A program made the position numbers and the translations under genes. This document shows, piece by piece, positions 7,887 to 14,943 of a stretch of DNA of 22,664 nucleotides (its first letter is position 1; the number at the start of each line of letters is the position of its first letter). Origin of the DNA: JBDTMT01 sp033764095. Lineage in GTDB: Bacteria > Desulfobacterota > Binatia > HRBIN30 > CADEER01. The notes under the pieces are model-generated. The model was not told where the DNA came from, made no database searches, and saw only the letters and a program-made list of their open reading frames with translations. Location of the stretch: positions 1 through 22,664 of the forward strand of contig JANRJF010000285.1 in NCBI GenBank assembly GCA_033764095.1, given 5' to 3'.

Positions 7887-9317
7887 TCAGCGCACCAGCG
7901 CTTCCAGGAAGGCGTCGTTGGCGTCGATTGCCGGCTGCGCGCCGGCGTCGGCGCCGTTGTTGAGCAGCGCGAAGACGACGTCGCCGTGGCTGCGCGTGTG
8001 GGCGTAGCCGGAGAGGGTCGCGACGCCGTTGATCAGGCCGGTCTTGGCGCGGGCAGCGTCGGCGGCGGCGGCGGCGCGCTGCTTCAGCGTGCCGTCGCGG
8101 CCGGCGATCGGCAGCGCAGCGACGAACTCGGGGCCGAAGCGGAACGAGGCGCGCGCGGCGCGCAGCGCGTCGACCAGGGCGCGGGCGGTGACGCGGTTGC
8201 TGGCGGCGAGGCCGGAGCCGTCGACCAGCGTGACGCCGCTCTGGTCGACCCCTTGCGCGGCGAGTTGCTGGCGCACGACGGCGAGGCCGCTCGGCCAACT
8301 GCCGGCGCTGTTGCCGGCCTGCGCGCCGAGCCCCTTCACCAGCATCTCGGCGATGTTGTTGTTGCTGTACTTCATCAGCAGTCCGGCGATCTCGGCGAGC
8401 GGCCGGCCGGTGAACGACAACAGCTCGAGCGAGCCCGACGGCGTCGCGGCGACGCGGGTGGCGCCGTCGACCTGGATGCCGAGCGCGGCGAGCTGCATGC
8501 GCAGCACGGCGCCGAAGTAGCGCACCGGGTCGGTGACGCTGCGCGGCACTTCGACCGCGTCGCCGCCGGGGCGGATGCTGCCGCCGACGGTGACGCGCTC
8601 GCCGTCGCCGTTGGCGCGGCGCTCGACCGCGAGCGGGGCGTCGCCGCCGACGCGGACGCGATCCTCCAGCTGGAAGAACGGCGTCGGCGGATCGACGTTG
8701 ACGCGCGGCTTACCGCCCGGCCGCGGCGGCGGCGCGATCTCCACCGCGAAGGCGCCGTAGTTGGCGGTCAGCGCCGACACGCTGGCGTGATACGCGCGTG
8801 CCGTGCCCTCGCCCCACGCCGGGTTCCACTGCTCGGCGTCGAAATACGTATCGTCGAGCAGCAGGTCGCCGCGCACGTGACGCAGGCCGAGACGGCGCAG
8901 ATCCGCGGCCAGACGCCACAGCTCCTCCGAGGTCAGCGCCGGGTCGCCGCCGCCGCGCACGATCAGCGTGCCGACGCTGCCGTCGCTGCCGATCGGGGCG
9001 TCGGCGAGCACGCCGGTGGTGAAGCGGTGCGCCGGGCCCCAGGTGGCGAACGCCGCCAGCGCGGTGAGGATCTTCTGATTCGAGGCGGGCGCCAGCGGTG
9101 TCGCCGGGTTGCGCTCGAACAGAACCTGGCCGTCGGTGGCGTCGATCACCAGCGCGCCGATGGTCGCGCCGCGCGTGCCGGGATGCTTCAGGGCGGTGTT
9201 GAGCCGCTCGTTGAGATCATCGGCTGCGGCGCTGTGGCTGAAGAAAGGCAGAAGGCAAAAGGCGAAAAGCAAAAGGCAAAAGGGTGGAAGACGGAAGATC
9301 GAAGACTGCTTCGCCAC
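7887..9317 (-). CDS. dacB: D-Ala-D-Ala carboxypeptidase/endopeptidase, PBP4 type
   Basis: This periplasmic peptidase-S13 enzyme trims or cleaves peptidoglycan peptides. The 476-residue product has all three penicillin-binding motifs: SNQK (SxxK) at 79-82, SNN (SxN) at 318-320 and KTG at 425-427. The large insert between the first two motifs is typical of PBP4. No ATG exists near the N-terminus. GTG at 9317 follows GGAG by three bases and gives M-A-K-Q, a basic n-region, a hydrophobic core and SAAA before the mature ADDLNERL. That core (residues about 13-26) is encoded by one arm of the AAAAGGC/GCCTTTT heptamer repeat and shows its seven-residue period (FCLLLFA, FCLLPFF). It follows the peroxidase gene on the same strand after a 119-bp gap filled mainly by the other repeat arm. 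Confidence 0.92.
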   Translation of the reverse strand: MAKQSSIFRLPPFCLLLFAFCLLPFFSHSAAADDLNERLNTALKHPGTRGATIGALVIDATDGQVLFERNPATPLAPASNQKILTALAAFATWGPAHRFTTGVLADAPIGSDGSVGTLIVRGGGDPALTSEELWRLAADLRRLGLRHVRGDLLLDDTYFDAEQWNPAWGEGTARAYHASVSALTANYGAFAVEIAPPPRPGGKPRVNVDPPTPFFQLEDRVRVGGDAPLAVERRANGDGERVTVGGSIRPGGDAVEVPRSVTDPVRYFGAVLRMQLAALGIQVDGATRVAATPSGSLELLSFTGRPLAEIAGLLMKYSNNNIAEMLVKGLGAQAGNSAGSWPSGLAVVRQQLAAQGVDQSGVTLVDGSGLAASNRVTARALVDALRAARASFRFGPEFVAALPIAGRDGTLKQRAAAAADAARAKTGLINGVATLSGYAHTRSHGDVVFALLNNGADAGAQPAIDANDAFLEALVR

Positions 9318-9384
9318 CAGCTCCGCCGTCTTTTCCGAAAACTTCTGCCTTTTGCCTTTTGCCTTTTGCCTTTTGCCTTCTCTT
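9243..9384. repeat. AAAAGGC heptamer inverted array overlapping the dacB start
   Basis: Six 7-bp units close to AAAAGGC run from 9243 to 9284. Five units, four exactly GCCTTTT and one GCCTTCT, run from 9347 to 9381 followed by CTTC. The two arms are inverted around a 62-bp segment that itself contains short complementary stretches (GGAAGACGG against CCGTCTTTTCC). On the dacB transcript the 5' arm is untranslated, the loop carries the ribosome site and GTG start, and the 3' arm is coding. Confidence 0.92.
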
Positions 9385-9436
9385 CGGCCCCAGCCGACCA
9401 CCACCGCTTCCAATTGAATCTCGTCGGAGCCCGAAG

Positions 9437-10837
9437 TCAGGAGCCGCACCCGTTCAATGCGCCGCGCGTCGCGCGGATGATCTCGTCGACCGTGACCGCG
9501 CCGTCGGCGGAGGGATCGCTGACCACGCACACGCCGAGCGTCGCGGTCTCCAGCGAGATGCCGACGCCGGTCACCAACTCGTTGATCGCGACGCGGCCGT
9601 CGAGGTCGCAGTCGCCCGGGCAGGCGACCGGCGCGAACGGATCGGCGTAGCGCGGGTTGGTGAGGAAGTCGTCGTCGGTGAGCGCCTCGAGGAAGGCGAG
9701 CAGGTCCTGCTTCTGCCGCTCGGTCAGCGAGAAGCCGCGGATGAACTGGCCGAGCGCCGGGCTGTCGTGGCCGACGCCGGCGTAGGGACCGTCGGTGATG
9801 GTGCGGCCGCCGGCGGCGTAGTGGTCGAGCACCTCGGACAGCGTCGCGATGCTGCCGTCGTGCATGTACGGCGCGGTGACGGCGATGTTGCGCAGCGACG
9901 GCGCCTTGAAGCGGCCCATGTCGGCGGTGTTGCCGGTGATCGCATACACGCCGGTGTTGTCGGGTGGATAGCAGCCGAACGTCTGCGGGCCGTTGCCGTC
10001 GCAACGCGTCGCCGGCGGCGTCGTCTCGCACTGCGGCAGGGTGATGTCGGGCAGCCCGAAGTCGGCGCAGTGCAGATTGTAGAGACCGTTGTTGTTGAAC
10101 TGGCGCTCGGCCACGGCGCCTTTGTGATCGACCGACGAGGTGAAGTTGAAGCCGCCGTGACAGTGGAAGCACTCGCGGTTCTCGTCGAAGAACAGCACCT
10201 CGCCGCGTTTCGCCGAGGCGGAAATGGCGTTGTCGTCGATACCGAAGGCGTAGCGCTCGTAGGGCGTGTTGCTGGAGATCAGGGTGCGTTCGAAGGAGGC
10301 GATCGCCTTGGTGATGGCGTCGAGCGTGATCGGGTCGGCGGCGCCGGGGAAGGCTTCGGCGAACAGGCGCTGGTAGCGCGCGTCGGCGCGCAGGCGGGCG
10401 AGCAGCTCGTCCTCGCGGCCGACCAGGCCGAGCTCGACCGGATGCTCGCCGAACATCGGCACCAGCGCCTGCGGTTCGAGGTCGAAGAGCAGGTTGTTGG
10501 CCCAGGTGAGCGTGCCGGCGAAGGCGACGTTGGCGAGCGCCATGGCGCTGCGTGGATGCATCTCGCCGGTTGAGCCGACCGAGCGGGCGCGGCCGTCGGT
10601 GAACGCCAGCGCCTGCTCGTGACAGGAGGCGCAGGCGAACGTCTGATTGCCGGACAGGCGGGTGTCGTAGAACAGGAAGCGCCCGAGCTCGACCTTCTCC
10701 CAGGTGAGCGGATTGTCGGCTGGGATGTTCGGGCCGGCGGGGGGGAAGCCGCGCGGTTGCGGCAGCTCGTATGGCGTGTCGGCGAGCGCCGGGGCGCTCA
10801 GGACGACCAGCGCGGCGAGCGCGGTCAGCAGACGCAT
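9437..10837 (-). CDS. Secreted di-haem cytochrome c peroxidase/MauG family, dockerin-like tail
   Basis: This 466-residue protein has a signal peptide (MRLLTALAALVVLSAPALAD). It contains two haem c attachment sites, CASCH at 69-73 and CFHCH at 223-227, in the spacing of the CCP/MauG family. The later family motif APSLRNIAVTAPYMHDG includes Met325, a possible axial ligand. Members reduce peroxide or oxidise protein-bound residues in the periplasm. Between the second haem and that motif lies an insert with four extra cysteines (257, 270, 279, 289). The last ~60 residues (404-464) are a dockerin-like pair of calcium loops, D-C-D-L-D-G at 409 and D-P-S-A-D-G at 441, framed by cysteines 406, 410, 437 and 464. 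ATG at 10837 is used rather than a TTG seven codons upstream, as it begins the signal peptide. It diverges from the MaoC pair. Confidence 0.9.
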   Translation of the reverse strand: MRLLTALAALVVLSAPALADTPYELPQPRGFPPAGPNIPADNPLTWEKVELGRFLFYDTRLSGNQTFACASCHEQALAFTDGRARSVGSTGEMHPRSAMALANVAFAGTLTWANNLLFDLEPQALVPMFGEHPVELGLVGREDELLARLRADARYQRLFAEAFPGAADPITLDAITKAIASFERTLISSNTPYERYAFGIDDNAISASAKRGEVLFFDENRECFHCHGGFNFTSSVDHKGAVAERQFNNNGLYNLHCADFGLPDITLPQCETTPPATRCDGNGPQTFGCYPPDNTGVYAITGNTADMGRFKAPSLRNIAVTAPYMHDGSIATLSEVLDHYAAGGRTITDGPYAGVGHDSPALGQFIRGFSLTERQKQDLLAFLEALTDDDFLTNPRYADPFAPVACPGDCDLDGRVAINELVTGVGISLETATLGVCVVSDPSADGAVTVDEIIRATRGALNGCGS

Positions 10838-11015
10838 GCGATGAAGCCGGGGCACCAACGGCGATTCTGTTCGGCGGGGTGATCTCGGTCAAGGTGGCAG
10901 AACGTCGCACGCGGCCAGCCGTTGCCTGCGCCGCGACGGCGGGGCTATATCCGCCGGCGGTTTCTTCCTCCCGCCGCCGTCGGCTGAGACGGCCCGAGAC
11001 GATACGGAGCAGCCT

Positions 11016-11507
11016 ATGGCCAAGGAATTCGAGCTCACCGACGAGATGCGCGCCCAGATCGGGCACGAGTCGCCGCCGTGGACCGCCGAGGTGACCACCA
11101 CCAGTGTGCGCGCCTTCGCGCGCGGCGTCGGCTACACCGACCGCGTCTATTTCGACATCGCCGCGGCCAAGGCGGCCGGCTACCGCAATCTGCCGGCGCC
11201 GCCGACCTATCTCGGCACGCCGGTGTTCATTCCGGGCGAGTCGGACAACACCTTCAGCGCCCCGCGCGCGGCGCGCGTCGGCGTCAACCACGGCCTCAAG
11301 GGCCTGCTCGACGGCGGCACCGAGACCGAGTACTTCGCCGACATCTGCGCCGGCGACACGCTGACGGTGGTGAGCAAGATCGCCGGGCTCGACGTGCGCA
11401 CCAGTCCGAGCCTCGGCAAGATGCTGATCATGACCAGCGAGAGCACCTACACCAACCAGGACGGAACGCTGGTGGCGCGGCAGCGCGGCCAGGCGATCTT
11501 CTACTGA
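11016..11507 (+). CDS. MaoC N-terminal-type (FAS1-like) dehydratase subunit
   Basis: This 163-residue protein belongs to the hot-dog-fold MaoC_dehydrat_N family, like mycobacterial HadA/HadC. It contains stretches typical of the N-terminal half (VRAFARGVGYTDRVYFD, NLPAPPTYLGTPVF, VNHGLKGLLDGGTE and the GDTLTVVSKIAG strand). This half normally lacks the catalytic Asp-His pair and supplies the substrate tunnel in a heterodimer. ATG at 11016 is preceded by GGAG with six bases of spacing. The next gene starts 11 bp downstream and encodes the catalytic-type partner, so the two are almost certainly translated together. The substrate (acyl-ACP or acyl-CoA) is not determined by the sequence. A CoA-type role is plausible because an acyl-CoA ligase lies 3 kb away. 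Confidence 0.88.
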   Translation: MAKEFELTDEMRAQIGHESPPWTAEVTTTSVRAFARGVGYTDRVYFDIAAAKAAGYRNLPAPPTYLGTPVFIPGESDNTFSAPRAARVGVNHGLKGLLDGGTETEYFADICAGDTLTVVSKIAGLDVRTSPSLGKMLIMTSESTYTNQDGTLVARQRGQAIFY

Positions 11508-11518
11508 CGGAGGCGGAC

Positions 11519-11938
11519 GTGGCGATCACCTGGGCATCGATCAACGAAGGCGACGCGCTCCCCGAGCTGCGCAAGAAGCCGGACGTCGAGCAGCTGGTGA
11601 AGTACGCCGGTGGCTCCGGCGACTTCAATCCGCTGCACTACGACTTCAACTTTCCGCAGGCGAAACAGATCGGCTCGATCATCGTGCACGGCCGCTTCAA
11701 GTACGCGGCGCTCGGCGAGCTGGTGTCCAACTGGCTCGGCCACGCCGGCCGCGTGCGCCGCATCGCCTGTCAGTACCGCGGCATGGACATGCCGTTCCAG
11801 GACATCACCTGCCGCGGCAAGGTGAAGCGGAAGTACGAAGAGGACGGCAGGAAGCTGGTCGAGCTCGACGTCTGGACCGAGAACCCGGAAGGCAAGAAGA
11901 CCACGCCGGGCACGGCGGTGGTCGAGCTCAAGAGCTAG
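11519..11938 (+). CDS. MaoC-like (R)-hydratase/dehydratase subunit, HadB type
   Basis: This 139-residue single hot-dog domain carries the hydratase-2 motif GDFNPLH, with catalytic Asp35 and His40. A conserved IIVHGRFKYAALGELV helix follows. It resembles HadB, the catalytic partner of HadA/HadC, and likely hydrates or dehydrates 3-hydroxyacyl thioesters. The start is GTG at 11519, fixed by a strong GGAGG five bases upstream that begins right after the stop codon of the preceding gene; no ATG is nearby. The pair forms a two-gene operon, and a cluster of inverted repeats begins directly after the stop codon. Confidence 0.9.
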   Translation: MAITWASINEGDALPELRKKPDVEQLVKYAGGSGDFNPLHYDFNFPQAKQIGSIIVHGRFKYAALGELVSNWLGHAGRVRRIACQYRGMDMPFQDITCRGKVKRKYEEDGRKLVELDVWTENPEGKKTTPGTAVVELKS

Positions 11939-12016
11939 GGTGTTGGTTGTTAGTGCCGCCACCGGCCGCGCCGGAACACTCGAGCGGAAACGCGCGTCCT
12001 CGCCGCTGAGAAGATC

Positions 12017-12086
12017 ACCACCAAGACACCAAGGCACCAAGAAGGGGGTTTGAGAATTCCCTTGGTGTCCTTGGTGTCTTGGTGGT
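12017..12086. repeat. ACCAAG-unit inverted repeat (long hairpin)
   Basis: The arm 12017-12041 has three tandem copies of a CACCAAG-type unit and is the reverse complement of 12061-12086 (CTTGGTG units) except for one bulged base. The loop is 19 nt and contains GAATTC. It lies in the 247-bp gap between the convergent MaoC pair and the beta-helix gene and could end transcription from both sides, though there is no T-run. Confidence 0.9.
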
Positions 12087-12112
12087 CGGCTTTCTTCTCT
12101 GGCGGGAAGTTT

Positions 12113-12181
12113 CAGGTCAGGTCGGAACGGGACGTGTGCTGCTCCGACCTGACAACCTGACAACCAACAGCCTGACAACCT
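12113..12181. repeat. AGGTC / GACAACCT-unit inverted repeat
   Basis: The left arm 12113-12126 (CAGGTCAGGTCGGA) pairs with TCCGACCTGAC at 12143 onward across a 16-nt gap. From 12151 the right side continues as tandem GACAACCT-like octamers (12151, 12159, 12174). An outlying TGTTGGTTGT at 11941-11950 is the exact reverse complement of 12160-12169, so a second, wider pairing is possible. The array ends four bases from the stop codon of the beta-helix gene. Confidence 0.8.
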
Positions 12182-12185
12182 GACT

Positions 12186-13949
12186 TCAACAGCCGTCCAG
12201 CGCGTTGTTGACGCCCTGGATGAGCTCGCCGATGCCGACCATGCCGTCGCCGTCGGGATCGAAGGCCTGGCAGGCGCTGACCGGCTGGCTGCCGAGCGCG
12301 ATGTTCACGCCGACGATCAGGTCGTTGACCGTCACCTCACCGTCGCCGTTGCAGTCGCCGACGCAGGCCGGCGGTGTCGGCGACGGCGACATCGGCGGCG
12401 CGGTGAAGGTCGGCGTGTGGGTCGGCGTCTCGCTCGGCAGCGGCGTCGGCGTCTCGGTGCGGGTCGCAGTCGGCGTCGCGTCGTCCGGTGAGCACGGAAT
12501 GACGCTCGCATCGACCACCAGGCTGGCAGCCGGCACGATCGAGGCGGTGCCGCCGATCTGCGGCGCGTGATTGGCGGCGAAGCGGATCTGGTTGACGCCG
12601 CCGGTCGGCCCGGCGCGCAGCGTGCCGTCGACGAACGTCAGGTCGCGGCCGACCAGCGTGTTGACGCCCTGCGCGCCCTGGCTGCTCAGCCGGCCGGTGC
12701 GGCCGATGCGCACGGTACAGGCGGTGAGGCCGATCGACCCGCCGACCGCACCGCTGCCGTTGCCAGCGTCGCTGATCAGCGATCCCTGCACGGCGAGCTC
12801 GCCGACCGCCTCGGCGTCGATGTCGCCGCCGTCGCCGGTGCTGCTGCCGGCGGTGGTGATGGTGGCGCCGCTGGCAATGGTCAGCTGCGCGCCGCTGGAG
12901 ATGTCGACGTCGCCGCCGCCGCTGGTGCCGCCGCTGGCGTCGTGTGTGCCGCCGATCAGCACGTCGGCGGCGCCGTCGAAGCTGACGCTGCCGCCGCTGC
13001 CGTCGCCGCCGGTGGCAAACGCGTCGATGCGTCCCTGGAATTCAAGCCCGCCCTGTTCGGCGGTGATCTCGATGTCGCCGCCGGTGCCGTCCGGGCTGCC
13101 GGCGGTGGCGGTGACACGCGCGGCGTTGCGCGGTGCGCTGAGCGTCGCGCCGCTGAGCGCGATCTGACCGCCGTCGCCGCCGCCGTCCTCGGCGCTGCCG
13201 TTGCGGCCCGAGGCCGACGCCTCGCCGTCGAAGCGCAGTGCGCCGGCGGCGGCGACGCTGACGTCGCCGCCAGCGCCGGCGGTGCCGGTGGCATTGGCGC
13301 GCACCGCGCCGCCACTGGTGATCTCGATGAAGCCACCGCTGGTCAGGTCGGCGGTGCCACCGTCGCCGCCGTTGGCCAGCACCGTCCCCGACACGGTCAA
13401 CGCGCTGCCGGCGGTGATCGTGATGTCGCCGCCGAAATCGAAGAAGCCGCCCTGCACGTCGAGCGAGCCGCTGATGGTGACGGCGTCGGCGGTCACGTCG
13501 ATGATCCCGCCGGTGTCCTCGGTGCTGATGAAGCGTGCCTGGACGGTGCCGCCGATCACCACCGCCCCGGTGGCGGTCAGCGTGCCGATCCCACCCGGAG
13601 CACCGTTGAGGTCGACCAGTCCGTTGACGTCGATGCTGCCCGCCTCGATCGTCACCCGCCCGCCGCCGCTGTCCGCCGTGCCGCGCGCGGTGACGCGGCC
13701 ACCCGGATCGACGCGGACGGCGGCGCCGCGCAGGGTCATCGCGCCGGAGCCGACCGCCAGCGTGCCGTTGTTGCCGATGCGCAGCGTGCGCGCACCGACG
13801 TCGATGATCGACCCGTTGGTGACCGCGCGCGAGCTGTTGACCAGGCACGGGTCCGCGTCCGCCGCGCAGAGGTCGTTGGCGGTGGTGGCGGCGGCCGGGC
13901 TGGCGGTGAGCAGGGCGAGCAGGGCGGGGAAGAGACGGATCGTACGCAG
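12186..13949 (-). CDS. Secreted Gly-rich beta-helix-like protein with dockerin-like tail
   Basis: This encodes a 587-residue protein. An N-terminal signal peptide (RTIRLFPALLALLTASPAAA) is followed by about 450 residues of short beta-strand repeats rich in GGDI, GGxV, SGxL and VxGxL patterns. This pattern suggests a right-handed beta-helix or filamentous, adhesin-like passenger. A proline/threonine-rich linker (about 491-527, TPTPLPSETPT type) then leads to a C-terminal dockerin-like module: calcium loops at 532-543 (DCNGDGEVTVND) and 564-575 (DPDGDGMVGIGE) with cysteines 529, 533, 560 and 587. No ATG, GTG or TTG lies directly before the signal peptide. A CTG at 13949 sits five bases after GGAGG and is my preferred start. 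A GTG at 14003 would add 18 residues but has no ribosome site. A surface or matrix role is inferred; no enzymatic motif was seen. Confidence 0.82.
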   Translation of the reverse strand: MRTIRLFPALLALLTASPAAATTANDLCAADADPCLVNSSRAVTNGSIIDVGARTLRIGNNGTLAVGSGAMTLRGAAVRVDPGGRVTARGTADSGGGRVTIEAGSIDVNGLVDLNGAPGGIGTLTATGAVVIGGTVQARFISTEDTGGIIDVTADAVTISGSLDVQGGFFDFGGDITITAGSALTVSGTVLANGGDGGTADLTSGGFIEITSGGAVRANATGTAGAGGDVSVAAAGALRFDGEASASGRNGSAEDGGGDGGQIALSGATLSAPRNAARVTATAGSPDGTGGDIEITAEQGGLEFQGRIDAFATGGDGSGGSVSFDGAADVLIGGTHDASGGTSGGGDVDISSGAQLTIASGATITTAGSSTGDGGDIDAEAVGELAVQGSLISDAGNGSGAVGGSIGLTACTVRIGRTGRLSSQGAQGVNTLVGRDLTFVDGTLRAGPTGGVNQIRFAANHAPQIGGTASIVPAASLVVDASVIPCSPDDATPTATRTETPTPLPSETPTHTPTFTAPPMSPSPTPPACVGDCNGDGEVTVNDLIVGVNIALGSQPVSACQAFDPDGDGMVGIGELIQGVNNALDGC

Positions 13950-14119
13950 GGCAGCCTCCGTGACGTTCCGTCTCAGGCTACCAGCGGCACTCGTGCAGTG
14001 CACGGCGAAATCAACCGGTTTGCTGCCGCGGCTCCGGGCGCGCGCTGGCGCCGCGATGTGCGCTGCCGCGAAGGATGGCGGAATCGCCTCATCGCGGGTT
14101 GGCGCCCCCACAGTGATTC

Positions 14120-14142
14120 GGATAAGAACGGTCGGCTTATCC
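14120..14142. promoter_or_regulatory. GGATAAG dyad upstream of the FKBP gene
   Basis: GGATAAG (14120-14126) and CTTATCC (14136-14142) form a perfect 7-bp inverted repeat with a 9-bp spacer, 30 bp before the FKBP start codon. It is AT-rich against the local background and lies in the 222-bp gap between divergent genes. It could be an operator or a small hairpin in the 5' leader. No regulator is identified. Confidence 0.3.
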
Positions 14143-14171
14143 ACTCCCTCTCCGTCACGAAAGGAGCGCTC

Positions 14172-14876
14172 ATGTCCATCCGCATTGCCGCCGCCGCCCT
14201 CGCGCTGTTCGGCTGCCTCGCCGCCCCGGCGCTGGCGCAGAAGCTCGACACCGAGGAGCAGAAGACCGCCTACGCCATCGGCCTGGCGCTGGCGCAGAGC
14301 CTGCAGCCCTACTACCTGACCCCCGCCGAGGTGGATCTGGTCAAGGCCGGTCTGACTGACGGCCTGTCCGACAAGGGCAAGGTCGACCTCAAGGAATACC
14401 GCATGAAGGTGCAGCAGCTGGCGCAGGACCGCGCCAAGACGGCGGCCGACGCGGAGAAGAAGGACGCGCAGGCGTTCCTCGACAAGATGGCCAAGGAGAA
14501 GGGCGCCAAGAAGACCGACTCCGGCCTGATCTTCATCGAGATCGAGCCCGGCAAGGGCGAGAACCCGAAGGCGACCGATACGGTGAAGGTGCACTACCAC
14601 GGCACGCTGCGCGACGGCACGGTGTTCGACAGCTCGAAGGATCGCGGCACGCCGGCGACCTTCCCGCTCAATCGCGTCATTCCGTGCTGGACCGAGGGCG
14701 TGCAGAAGATGAAGCCGGGCGGCAAGGCCAAGCTCATCTGCCCGTCGTCGATCGCCTACGGCGACCGTGGCGCGCCGCCGAAGATCAAGCCGGGCGCCCC
14801 GCTGGTCTTCGAGGTCGAGCTGATCAGCATCGAGCCCGCCGCCGCGGCGCCGGCGCCGCCGGCCGCGCATCCGTAA
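14172..14876 (+). CDS. Periplasmic FKBP-type peptidyl-prolyl isomerase (FkpA/Mip-like)
   Basis: This 234-residue prolyl cis-trans isomerase helps fold exported proteins. A signal peptide ends at APALAQ. An alpha-helical dimerisation region follows (about 25-115, with the charged helices LAQDRAKTAADAEKKDA and FLDKMAKEKGAKK), then the FKBP catalytic domain (about 120-220) with VKVHYHGTLRDGTVFDSS, VIPCWTEGVQKMKPGGKA and IAYGDRGAPPKIKPG. This order is that of FkpA/Mip, and an Ala/Pro tail ends the protein. A cysteine in LFGC raises the possibility of a lipoprotein, but the residue before Gly is atypical and an Ala-x-Ala site is present. ATG is preceded by AAGGAG at good spacing. The acyl-CoA ligase follows after 67 bp. 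Confidence 0.95.
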   Translation: MSIRIAAAALALFGCLAAPALAQKLDTEEQKTAYAIGLALAQSLQPYYLTPAEVDLVKAGLTDGLSDKGKVDLKEYRMKVQQLAQDRAKTAADAEKKDAQAFLDKMAKEKGAKKTDSGLIFIEIEPGKGENPKATDTVKVHYHGTLRDGTVFDSSKDRGTPATFPLNRVIPCWTEGVQKMKPGGKAKLICPSSIAYGDRGAPPKIKPGAPLVFEVELISIEPAAAAPAPPAAHP

Positions 14877-14901
14877 CTTCGTCCGTCATCACGACCCTGA
14901 T

Positions 14902-14927
14902 CCCTCCCCCGCGCCAGCGGGGGAGGG
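14902..14927 (+). repeat. CCCTCCCCCGC hairpin before the acyl-CoA ligase gene
   Basis: CCCTCCCCCGC (14902-14912) pairs perfectly with GCGGGGGAGGG (14917-14927) around a 4-nt loop. A second GGGGGAG copy at 14935-14941 is the ribosome site of the next gene, so the C-rich strand could pair with either copy. The sequence resembles a C/G-rich intergenic repeat I have seen commonly in proteobacterial genomes. It may terminate or attenuate read-through. Confidence 0.6.
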
Positions 14928-14943
14928 CCCGGGTGGGGGAGCA

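Noticed and set aside
9318..11291. Upstream extension of the dacB frame to more than 1100 residues
   Set aside because: The extension is Arg-rich, antisense-like text overlapping the peroxidase in another frame. The GTG at 9317 with a signal peptide explains the real start.
13950..14870. Upstream extension of the beta-helix frame across the FKBP gene
   Set aside because: It is antisense to the well-supported FKBP gene, is Arg/Leu-rich and has no domain. The signal peptide begins at 13949.
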